Assembly: GCA_026745465.1 (NCBI GenBank)
Contig: JACYXH010000314.1
Coordinates: 1,232,501 to 1,296,500 of the forward strand
Origin: Lota lota
Taxonomy: Eukaryota > Chordata > Actinopteri > Gadiformes > Lotidae
Length of the DNA stretch: 64,000 nt
Direction of reading: 5' to 3'
Shown here piece after piece: positions 16,224-26,027 of the stretch. Numbering within the stretch: position 1 is the first letter of the stretch; the number at the start of each line of letters is the position of its first letter. Made by a program: the position numbers and the translations under genes. Below the pieces are notes generated by a model that saw only the letters and a list, made by a program, of their open reading frames with translations, was not told the origin of the DNA and made no database searches.

Positions 16224-17964
16224 TGCATACTGCAGTGTGTGTGTGTATGTGTGAACGTGTGTGGTGTGCGTGTCGATGTGCGCGACTGCGTATGCATTTG
16301 TAATTATGTCACTTGGGTATATATCAACATGTTTATGCTTGAGTAGAGTAAGTGAACTAGGGACTTTGTCAGACTAACAAGCTAACTCAATAGAAATCCC
16401 ATGGTTGAATTAGTCCAAAGGACAAAACACGTAGAAGTGCCACAATCCCCTTCTGTGGTTAAGGGACCATTTCAATATTAGAGCATGTAGAACAAAAAGG
16501 GCTACTTGGCTGCAGAGCTCCCTTTAATTAGGAAGACAGAGGAGCGTAGCCTGCGGTTGAAGCGATAGCTGTACAGAGTTCACACAGTGACCAAACTGGA
16601 GATGCATTTAGCCACAGTTCCGAGGGCTGGACGCCAAGAGTCAAGCCTTAGGTGTAAATCATTTTGATTGCGGTGGGTGATTTCAGCCGTGGTTGTGAAG
16701 TGTCGCGAGGGTAGGTGCTGGGCGTCCGGGATGAGTTAGGGGAGGGGGGGTTGGAGGTAAGGTGAGGGGGTTATGAGGTGGGGGAGTGGGTGGGGTTGCA
16801 CAAGAGGCAGCACAAGGTCAAAGTGTTTGGCCATAACTCATCGATAAAGAGTGATGCTGTTTGTGTGACTTGGCGTCCCTGGCTCAAGGGGAACAAGGGG
16901 GGGGGGGGGGGGGGGGGGGGGGAGCTAGGGTCGGTGGAAGCGGATGTAGAATCGCGCAACAGCGAATGAAACGACTCCTAACCGACACAAATTGAATGTC
17001 ACTGTGCTGAGTTTAATGACATCTGTAGCCAAGAAGTGTGTGATTATGGAAGCCGCTGTGCGTGGCTGGCAGAACTGGGCGATCCGATGGCGTACACATG
17101 TCCATGACACAATGCACCGACGAAAGGCAACGCATGAGTCACTCGGAGCGAAGGAAAAAACACCCAATAGGTTCAAAAAGGCAGACGCTGAACATTATCT
17201 GTATGTCGAGGATGATGTAAATGTCCCCGTGTGTGTGCAAAAACCAAGTACAAGAAGCATAAAACCCAGGTTAGAAAATACAAAAAGTGAAACCCAGAAA
17301 GAAGCATATTTTTAATTCTTCATTCCCTTCTTCTTGTTCTATCCCCCTCATCTCCTCATCCTCCTTTGAAAGACGAAATGAGTGGAAAGATGAAAGTGGG
17401 CCCCCAAAATCCTCTCCATCTCTACGGACAGAGAAAGACCTTGTTGACTAACTCATTGTGCTGTAATTACAATGCCCCCGCATGAAGCAGGGCTTGAACT
17501 CAGACCAAGGTCATCTCTGTAAAATATCTGGTAAATATCATTTTCAGAGAAAGACAAAAAGAAACAGATTTTTTTTTTAACATTTTTACAATGTCTCGTT
17601 TTTCTTAAGCTTTTCTTGAATGTAGTCTTGCAAATCAACATCACTCCCCCATTGACGATATTTCCAAACAGGGTCACAGGTTCCTGTGGAGACTGTGCTT
17701 TTAATGCAGAGTTCGGAGTCATTGTTGGTATTTGAGGTAACAATGACAGTGAACAGAGCACGGGAAAGTAGGGAGTGTGAAGTCAAAGATCCTTGGTTCA
17801 CTGAACCAAGGTTCCCTTATGCCTATTCAGATTAGTGCTGCCACTATAACTGCACTACCAGCCTACTGCAGTGTTAGGGGACTTCATTAGAAAGCAGAGC
17901 ATATTATAGCCATTATCAATATAAAGTATGTGTTCTCCAGCTTGTTAAGAGTCTGTTTAATACA
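16224..17964. other. Non-coding stretch with poly-G
   Basis: GT-rich at 16224-16270, G-rich at 16735-16800, and poly-G (26) at 16897-16922. A 99-codon plus-strand frame from the ATG at 17016 (MTSVAKKCVIMEAAV...) is not recognised and has no splice support. Confidence 0.55.
17791..17811. other. Short palindrome
   Basis: CCTTGGTTCA, one base, then TGAACCAAGG: exact 10-nt arms. It may be a chance inverted repeat. Confidence 0.7.
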
Positions 17965-18152
17965 TTTGTTACTGGTTAGGGTGTTTGACTCCAAGCCGAA
18001 AGGTCCTGGGTTCCAAGCCCAAAGTCTTTAGTCTTCCTGAAGGCATCCTTGAGCAAGAGGCCCAAATCCCCCTAACAGCTTATAATGACATGAATCTAAA
18101 AATAAGACACTGTAAATCGCCATGGATAAATGTTCTGCTAAATGACTAAATA
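17965..18152 (+). mobile_element. tRNA-derived SINE copy
   Basis: An A-box-like ACTGGTTAGGGTGTTTGACTC and a B-box-like GGTCCTGGGTTCCAAGCCC are followed by GGCATCCTTGAGCAAGAGGC and a tail GATAAATGTTCTGCTAAATG. It is diverged but has the order of the teleost SINE at 14.5 kb. It lies in the antisense direction within the cadherin intron. Confidence 0.65.
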
Positions 18153-19980
18153 TTATTTGTTGGACATATGCTCATGTGTTTCATCAAACATTCAGGTTCA
18201 GGTATAATGAGGTAGAAAGCAGATGTGTCCGCTGTACTGCAGATGAGTGACAAGTTACTTTCAAAAGTCCTTGTTGTTAAAGTAGTTTGTGTTATGTTCT
18301 TAGACATTGTCATCTGGTCTATTCATAGATTCATGGATTATTACCAAAACAAAAATCTCAAATGTAAATGACCACTTAATGCGCACAACTGTGAGAACAA
18401 ACAAAGTCTAATGAAATTCAAATGAGAAGGCAAGTGAAAAGTCAAATAGTGGCATGGCAATTGCTGCTAAGCACTAGTCTAGGCTTTTTTGTTTTTTGCT
18501 TTTTCCATAAATATAAATTAGATAAGATGTATCCTGTTCAGCTTCTGCGGAATGACAAAACATGATTAAAGCCCATTTTAATGTTTTGAAAATTGTTTCA
18601 ATCTGGATATTGTGTACACGAGTAATCACAATATAAAAATCGAAAGCAATATCATTGTCTGGGTACCATCCCCTGTGGCATACTTTTCATATTTAGGATT
18701 AGCCAACATTTTGGTTCCCTTGTCTACTATAGAAAAAATAACCAATAGCAGCTGTACCATATTATTAGAAAAAATGAACCCTAAATCAGATACATATATA
18801 TACACTACATCTTGAATTGCCAGAAAGTTTAGTAATGAAGTAGTAGAGACCAGGTTACATGCCAGGTGAATAGGTCAAACAGAGGTCCAACAGGGTTCTC
18901 CTGATAATAATGTCCCTTTTAAACTGCTACAATGGACTGTCACAGTTTTACCACACATTGATTTTAAGAGAGGGTAGTGAGTTAAAGCAAGTCTAAAATA
19001 AAATATTAGACTTGCATTGGCTCATATCTTAAAATTTGTATTTAATTTGATTATATTACAATTTCCAACATACATATACATACAACATATTTCCATTCAT
19101 ACATTTAATTTAATCATGTTGGTTCCCAGTAGTAGTAGTTCCACCTGGTTGTGCAAGATGTAATTTCACCCAATATAATAAGATGATTGGCAAAATAGCC
19201 TCAGGCTAACTTTCTCCCATGTGCCATGTCATTACAGGCTACTTTCTTTTTGGGTTGAGTTCAATAATAAATACACAAGAATTGGTTTTGTTGTGGGCAC
19301 CAGTGTGTAGCTCCAATATACCCACAACCAGCACCTGTTTCCCCTGCTACATTATTCCTCCCTATGTGTTCCTCTCGGTTCCCTACCCTAGATGGTGTAT
19401 AATCTAACCTGCAGCCGCTGGCATCTGGAGATCCAATCTGTCGCCTGATAATATCATGATTACCTGTGTTTGGAGGTCACAACTCAGGGCACCTTTCCCT
19501 CACCTCTATTTTGTCCGGATAATTCAAACGTACCCGCGTAACCTTTTTAGTGGTAGTATAATAATGGGATCAGAGCGTACCGCCTTACAATAGCTCACGG
19601 CTGTGTCTCAGAGACTAGAACTGAGGAGGAGAGGAAAGTTTAGCGAGAAGATGTGAGCACTACTGACTGCAAACATGCAGGAGTCAAGTTTGTCTTGTTC
19701 AATCTCCGAATGGGGAAATAAGAATGCAGCTGCCTACTGGTCAACCTTCGGACTAATGCTAATGCTAGCATGACGCGAGAAGGCACTTAGTTAGTTATAC
19801 TTTAACCATAACTAATCAAACACGCCTCGCGCAGACAGGTCGTATTTTGGCGATTTCCTGTCCATCGAAAAAGCACCTGCTCCTTTAGAACCGACCACCA
19901 CATTCAGAGGGACCAGGGCAGCATAACAAGATGGAAAGCACGGGGCTTTCGCCATGGTGCGCTATGTTTGGGGGCTGCTG
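18153..19980. other. Non-coding, AT-rich stretch
   Basis: No tandem repeat or exon recognised. Confidence 0.55.
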
Positions 19981-20340
19981 TTTGATGAAACGTGCTCCAT
20001 AGATGTACGTCATGTTGTGGGGGTAGTTTGAGGCATGCGGGAGTGTCGCGGTGGCGCGGTAAGGAGGCAGCGCAGATAAAGAGAAATAATGTAGCCGATC
20101 CACGGTACCTGTATTCTATCAGCTTGCCGCAGCTCGCCGGCCCCGGTGACAGAGATGAAAGAGTCTCCCGAGGACAAGAGAGATGTTAGCGAGTCAGAGC
20201 GAAAATGGCATCCTGCTTTATCAAACGGCCAAGAACGTAATCCCCCCTCGTTCCCGCTGCCCGGTTGCGGACATACTTATAGAGGCCCTGTCGCTTTGGG
20301 TATAAGAGGTTATGAAGGTGTACGTTCTGGACACCGGTGC
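19981..20340. promoter_or_regulatory. CpG-rich patch within cadherin intron 2
   Basis: About 26 CpG dinucleotides in 360 bp counted by eye, far above the surrounding DNA. It could be an alternative promoter or an intronic enhancer. An ATG frame on the plus strand (20155-20349, MKESPEDKRDVSESE...) runs 64 codons but matches nothing I recognise and has no good splice donor. Confidence 0.4.
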
Positions 20341-23300
20341 TGCTTTTAGATATGGCTCTTCGTCCAATTTCCCAAGTGATGTCTAATTGGGGTCGCGTTG
20401 CGAGTCATTTCACAGGAGCGTTTGAGTTGAACTCCTTGTCATCCTGAATATGTCTGAGCAAGAAATACTCATGTATTTGAAGATTAAAGTACATTGATTA
20501 ATATTTGGTTGTTCGCTTTGGTTAGCGAATGCACCTTTATTGGACCAAATAAGGAGAAGCCCCAAAAGACCCCATAGGAAGGGGGAAAGCATAAGAAATA
20601 CACCACACGCAGTGTAAGAAGAGCATGTACGGGCGGTGGCTGGAAGGCATCAGATTCTTCAGTATTATCCTTTCATAGGGCCAAGGTTCAAGAACAAACA
20701 CAGTTTGGATATCAAAAACAAGCTCATTCTTTTTGAAAGAGCAGACGGGGTCTAAAGTAACAGAACATAGCGTATACTTCTGGTCAGGCTGAACGTTTTT
20801 TGTTGGGCAAGGAATTTACATTTCTATTGTTGTGCCGTCACCTGCGAACAATATTATCGTCATTTTTTGCTCTCTTTCTTCACAGTCAAAGGAGAAAACG
20901 AACTGCCTTATCAAAATCCAGTGCTGCCTTGGTGAAAATTTGTTTCTTTCCAAAATAATGAGAAGAAATTCTGTGATACGTACATTAAAGTATTTTCCTT
21001 TTGTCGCAGGATCATAAAGCCACAGTGTTCACCCACTACAGGCTGCCATGTTCCCCTTCTTTCCCCTGCATTCAGTACAGACACAGGGCGAAAGGCTAAC
21101 ACTCATCAGGTCTCTTTAAATATGCGCTGACAGCAACTTAAGGAGCTGTGATCCGCAAGTAGGCAGATAGCTCAAATCATCCTCAACTTCTTTTTTGGGC
21201 AGAAGACCCCCCTCTCTAGCACCACATTTTCCAGGTATCTCTTCTCTCAGAGCGTGGTGACAGTTTACACAGAAATGTGCAAGCACTGTAATATTTCTTT
21301 TCATGGCTTATCAGGCCCCAGTGGGGGATTCTGCCCAGACCAAGAGCCTCTGCGTCTGGTTATGTCTATACCACAGAATCTCACTCTAGCCGCCATCTAG
21401 CTTGGAGAAACCACCGTCCTCAGGAACATGAGCCTATTCATGGGGCTATTCATTGGGAAACGCTTAAGCAGTTCTTAGAGGGACTGGAGGAAAGCTGTGG
21501 ATAGCGTACTGAGTGACGGAAGATAGAATGAGAACAAGTTGGGCGATGCACACAAGACACATTTTAGGCAAAATATTGTTATCGCACCATTTCTGTGGGG
21601 AAATACACATATTTTGCATAATCCATTAACAGGTCTCGGTTAATGAAAGGGACATATCAATTATGTTTTGTATTAACTGACACAAGCCGCCCACGCTCCA
21701 TTAGAGTAATCAGCGGACAAAAAAACCACAATGTCCCTATTTTACAGCAACAACAAATGGCCCTTGTTTCTGAATAGTGTACATTGTTTTGCTGCCTGAA
21801 AACACAATCCCTGTGCTGCAGCCTTGCACCTGCTGAGACTTCTTTGGTCTTCTGCCCACATCATTCCCTGTCCGTCCTATGGGACAGCACGATCCCGTCT
21901 GGGGGGCCCTGCCATCCAGAACCCCTTCTACCTACCTACCCCCCACCCCTCTCTGTGCATCCCTACCACAACCCCCCCCCCACCCCCTCCCCATGCCCAT
22001 TTGTTTTCTCGAGGAAAAAAGGTGACAGTTTTGGGTTATCCACGCCATGGCTGTGGGTCGTAAAGGCTGCCTCCTGCTTGGCGTCCTACTGTACAGAAAA
22101 CACAGCTTCAGTCAGTTTCACCACTGCCCATTAATCATGGCAGGAGGACATAAGCTATATGGTCGGGCCTATATCCCTTTGAGGGGCTAGCTCGGCGGAC
22201 CGATGGCTGTAGGCTCCAGCATTGAATATTTTTAACAGAGTAAAAGCACTATAGGGAGGACTCAAGTGAGAGTCAGGGAGGTGGATCATCCATCAGCAAG
22301 GGTGCATCTGTTGTGCATCTGGATGATGTACATTATGAACCGAACAAAGATTGATACATTCTGAGCTCTCCTGAGTTGGGTGAAGCATAGGCACACCATT
22401 TGGTCCGTTTTGGCTGAACCTGGTGAGCCCCTTTAACTCGTGTGTGGACCAAAACAACTAGTCCAAGGCCGCTTCTTATAGCGAGATGTTTGCTTGACAT
22501 CTGGGCAGAAGAGTACTGAATAGTTACTTATTCAAGATAAACAGGATCTTTTGTAGGATACGGGATTTGTGCACACAATAGACCAGTGTCAAGTAAAGGT
22601 AAAATAACAACTTATATTCAACGATTCCCTGCATAGAAGTAGCAGGGAGGGTGTGACATAAAAGATGCAACATTTCTGCGATTAGGTTTGCAGGTTTACG
22701 TGCTCTCTCCAAAACAACAAAATAACCTCCAGAATAACTCAATTGTTGTCTTTTTGCACAGCTGGAAAACGCTCAATGGGAACACCATTTCCTTCTGGCA
22801 AATAACATTTCACATAACAATAGACTAATATTTGGCTGTAAAAGCGGGAGCGTCAGGGGAGAGCTAAGCTTATTGCACTCTGTCGCATTGGCGCTCCCAA
22901 ACGCATGAGTAACTGCCATGAGTAGACGAAATGTGCGACAATATGTACCAACCTAAATGTTAGGCTTCTCTTTTGAGCCCATGAGTCCCTCATCCACAGC
23001 AGTGGAAACTTCTACTAATCATAAAAGGTCAGAAATGTTTGAGTTGGCCAAGATAGGCCTAACCCTTGGTCTTTAATTTAGGGCTGGGAGGTTTGTGTTT
23101 TAGTATTTCACTACCTTGCAATCATAGGAAAGGTTTGGAAGATGTGGTCTGTAAGTCTGTTAATAGCATACAGTAAAAACAAGTGTTCTGGGTTAGCTTT
23201 ATGCTTGTTGTGATCAATTACTCAGCAAATCCATTTCTTAGCCAAACCAAATCATGTATTGACATTCAATGAAAGCCTTTCAACAGTTAGAGAGAGGTTT

Positions 23301-24009
23301 ACCAAAAATAACATACTGCGCATTTTCATATTGCTGGAGAAAATGCTTTTCAATAATGTCACGGCATGCACTGAAATGAAATGGAGCGAATGAAAAGAGA
23401 ATTGAATTCCTCCAAAAATATACAAAGAAAGAAACTCTAGAAAACGAATTACACTGAGGATAGAATAAAATACTGAGTCTTCAGACAGCAAACATGCACA
23501 GCAGGAGACAGATTGCTAATTTGAATGGCTCTGCTCTTAGCAGACATCTGATTAAATCCATCAAAATGTGAAATATGCAGAATTTTAAAGCTGTGTCATT
23601 CAGGAGGTGCTTCATCAATTAAACTCTATGCACCATTAATATTACTTTCCCCGCTCATAATTTAGGCAGGAGTGCATTATGCACACATCACAGGTTAAAT
23701 CTTTGCAGGATTTATCCGAGCTGCACTCCCAGCTCTGGGTTCGTCTGCCTGGCTGTGTGTGGAGGCCCGTGCTCCGGGATGAGCTGTTTATGTTTCCTGA
23801 GCGTGATCCGACCTTCTTAAAGGAGTGATGGAGAGTCTCGGCATAATATATGTGCCTGCACATTCCATCGGCCCCACCTCGTCCACACACGCACTCACGC
23901 ACTCAATCACACGGCCGAGGTTGGGGAATCCATTTGGGCCAGAGAGAGGAAGGAAGGAAGAAAAAGAAATTGCTCAGTCAATAAAAGGAGGGATCCAAAC
24001 GGGACTTAC
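20341..24009. other. Intron 2 proximal part
   Basis: Largely repeat-free. C-rich at 21940-21995. At 23084 a TTAGGGCTGGGAGG word looks like a hAT-type end, but no partner was found. A block at 23500-23720 is dense in ATTA/TAAT words. Confidence 0.5.
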
Positions 24010-24121
24010 CTTTGAGAATGCTTTGGCCACGCAGTATATCCCTTGAGACAATCACTGTGTAGAAGTTCTGGGAGAAGCCCGGTTTGCAGGGGGGTTTGGG
24101 CGGCTGGTCTAGCTTAGTCCC
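24010..24121 (-). CDS. Classical (type I) cadherin, exon 2 (start of prodomain)
   Basis: This 112-nt minus-strand exon is open throughout: 37 codons plus one base. It is bounded by an acceptor with a pyrimidine run (TTTTTTTACCTTCCGTAG|GGG) and a consensus donor (CTCAAAG|GTAAGT). It begins GTKLDQPPKPPCKPGF, continues SQNFYTVIVSRDILRG and ends QSILK. The C-K-x-G-F...Y...S...G-Q..L pattern is that of the N-terminal prodomain of classical cadherins, Ca-dependent cell adhesion receptors whose prodomain is removed by furin. The 112-nt length and exit phase 1 fit the family; human CDH1 exon 2 is 115 nt, also phase 1, from memory. By remembered residues it is slightly closer to R-cadherin (cdh4) than to N-cadherin (cdh2), but the paralogue is not settled. 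Exon 3 (rest of the prodomain) is not visible down to base 1. Confidence 0.9.
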
Positions 24122-25463
24122 CTACGGAAGGTAAAAAAACAAGTGGGGCATTAAGGATTGGCAAATTGACTTTCGGCTTAAGGGTCGCAGGCTCATGTCT
24201 CGCAGCCTTTCAGGTTCTGTTGAAATCCGGCTCTGGCCATCTTTTCGGATCTACTGCTTCCTGGTTTGTTTTGCATTGACAGCATTGTGCGGCCTGGGAC
24301 CGTCACAGGTTTGAATCTCTAGGTTGGACACCTGTTTTAAATAATTGCTGTGGATAGTGCAGATGGGTCTGGGGTGGGGGTGCAGGGTAAATGGGGCTGG
24401 AGATGCATGCTGAGTATAACCTTTGAAAGAGGGGTTGGAGTGGGGATGACACCAATGATATACAGTAATGATGGAATAATTATGTTGGTGAAAATATATT
24501 GACAATGATGATATGTGAAGGGAGATGTAGTGGCTGCAGTATTGTGCACCAAAGAGAGAACAGCAAAATGTTGTCAAAGGATCAGGCATTTCAATTCCTA
24601 TTATAGCCTACTATTGAAAGGGTTGATTACTGTTATGCTAAAAGGCAGCCTAACCAAGAACAACAGGGGGCCAATTTTCCTTTTCCACGCACAGGAAACT
24701 AAGCCCAGCATCACAACGATCAATTAGAGATCATTTCAATTTAACACACGAGCTGTTCAATTAGTTCTGAATAAAAAAACGATTCGTAGCCTACGTTGTA
24801 CCCTGATTGTGCAAAACTTGCAACATAGGCATTATGTGGTGTAGCCCTACTAGTGTTTGCGTGATCGAGCGCAATCTGTTTTCAGATCATCTGAGTCAAG
24901 CCATCGATAGTTGTATCCAATGCATAGGCTATAGTAAATAATTGCGCAATATCCTAAGACAAAAAAAGCATTGCAACAGCAACATTGGGAGTTTCAATTT
25001 CAGGTTTAAAAAAATTACTTACAGATCAAGACATTTGGGTGAAAATGTGCGTTACTGAGGGTTGCCTAGTGTCTATGAACCTGTTTTATGACAAACAGGC
25101 AGTGTGAAAACGACAAGTTTATAGCAGCTAAAACGACCAGACAGCATTAACTCTATCATCTGCAATAAAGGACCGCAGTTAAGACTAACAATATAAAAGG
25201 GTGGTTCATCATCATTCCCAGGGCACATTATCTTTCGCAGGGCAATTAAACCGTATGTTAAATCGAACGTCACTTGATTACAGGCACAACCGAAGGTGGC
25301 GTTCATCGCCAGGCTGCAGGGGAATACTTTCCCCTTCCCTGTCACTTTAGGGATGCGCCGGGCAGAGCGCCGGGCAGAGCGCCGAGCAGCGGAGCGGCAC
25401 AGCGGCAGTTATCGCCTCCGCCGTATTTTCCTTGGCTAAATGAAAACACTGAAATAATCTTAC
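24122..25463 (-). other. Cadherin intron 1 (1342 nt)
   Basis: The intron between the two cadherin exons starts GTAAGATT (minus strand, from 25463) and ends CCGTAG (24122-24127), a GT-AG intron in phase 0. A short first intron is usual for classical cadherins. Its beginning holds a GC-rich 12-mer repeated about three times (unit GCGCCGGGCAGA on the plus strand, 25355-25392). No other exon was seen. Confidence 0.8.
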
Positions 25464-25514
25464 CAGGGATGAACCAACAAGTAACGTGCACGTCAATAGA
25501 GCAACGATATTCAT
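25464..25514 (-). CDS. Classical cadherin, coding part of exon 1 (signal peptide)
   Basis: Read on the minus strand, this 51-nt segment encodes MNIVALLTCTLLVGSSL: a start Met, a hydrophobic Val-Ala-Leu-Leu / Leu-Leu-Val core and small residues at the end, as in a secretory signal peptide. It ends exactly at a splice donor (CTG|GTAAGA, intron GT at 25462-25463), phase 0. The ATG at 25512-25514 has A at -3 and G at -1, a good initiation context. An in-frame ATG lies seven codons upstream (25533-25535) in a weaker context and would add MTPESVK, so the true start is not certain. The next exon (24010-24121) is in frame and carries the prodomain start. In classical cadherins exon 1 encodes little more than the signal peptide, which matches. 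The exon and its frame are seen directly; assignment to a cadherin comes mainly from exon 2. Confidence 0.8.
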
Positions 25515-25601
25515 CTTCACAGATTCGGGTGTCATCAACGGTAAGAGACGACCGAGTGGAGTTCTTCAGCACCAGGTAGTAATAGTGGTAGTCGCAGTCG
25601 G

Positions 25602-25623
25602 AGTAGTAGTAGTAGTAGTAGCA

Positions 25624-25671
<48 letters not shown>

Positions 25672-25672
25672 A
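25602..25672. repeat. (AGT)n / (TAC)n trinucleotide microsatellite upstream of cadherin ATG
   Basis: About 23 trinucleotide units, interrupted once (gcagtagaag, 25621-25630). In the transcribed (minus) direction it reads TACTACTAC. It lies 88 nt upstream of the preferred ATG and downstream of the CCAAT boxes, so it is probably in the 5' UTR. The long Tyr or Leu runs in overlapping frames are artefacts of the repeat. Confidence 0.9.
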
Positions 25673-25673
25673 T

Positions 25674-25912
25674 TCCGAAGCCCTCTTCTGAAGAAACAGA
25701 GTAGAGCAGAGCAGCACCAGGAGTAACTGTCTGGGTAGAAGTGTCCCTGGTTGACTAGCGCAAAAGTGCCGCTTAGACAGAGATGCTGGGCTCTGGGAAA
25801 GAGAGCCACGTGCCCATTGGCTGATCACTGTGAAAAAGAGCCTCGTGCCTATTGGCTGGAAACGCCTCTACAACCCCACCCACTGCACTGTTATCACACT
25901 GGTAGCTTTTTA
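25674..25912 (-). promoter_or_regulatory. Promoter-like region of the cadherin gene
   Basis: On the minus strand, two CAGCCAAT-type CCAAT boxes (plus-strand attgg at 25816-25820 and 25851-25855) lie 35 bp apart. A CACGTG E-box is at 25807-25812 and a CACCC/KLF-type box (plus-strand ccccaccc) at about 25874-25881. A weak A/T-rich TATA-like word (tttaaaaag) at about 25906-25914 is probably too far upstream to be the core element. The spacing would put the start of transcription near 25.74-25.78 kb, about 230-270 nt before the start codon. No cap site can be assigned from sequence alone. Confidence 0.6.
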
Positions 25913-25937
25913 AATGACCAACTGTGATGATATAGCC

Positions 25938-26027
25938 TATATATACTGCTCAAAAAAATAAAGGGAACACTTGGAGTTACATTGTGCTGTTTAAGTGTTC
26001 CCTTTATTTTTTTGAGCAGTATATATA
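25938..26027. mobile_element. Tc1-type terminal-repeat palindrome (mini-element)
   Basis: Two perfect 35-nt inverted arms (25938-25972 and 25993-26027) are separated by 20 nt. The arm core TACTGCTCAAAAAAATAAAG followed by GGAACACT is a terminal repeat known from Tc1-like elements in fish. Only the ends remain, with no interior. It lies about 30-120 bp upstream of the cadherin promoter-like region. Confidence 0.75.

Noticed and set aside
20155-20349. Plus-strand frame MKESPEDKRDVSE... as a gene
   Set aside because: No homologue recognised, no good donor site and only 64 codons; kept only as part of a CpG-rich patch.
23082-23160. hAT-like end TTAGGGCTGGGAGG
   Set aside because: No matching second end or 8-bp duplication found nearby.
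24170-24320. B-box-like words suggesting a SINE in intron 1
   Set aside because: No A-box at the right distance and no tail; isolated matches only.
25342-25828. Poly-Tyr and poly-Leu frames over the cadherin exon 1 region
   Set aside because: Produced by the (TAC)n repeat; the true coding piece in this region is the short signal-peptide exon.
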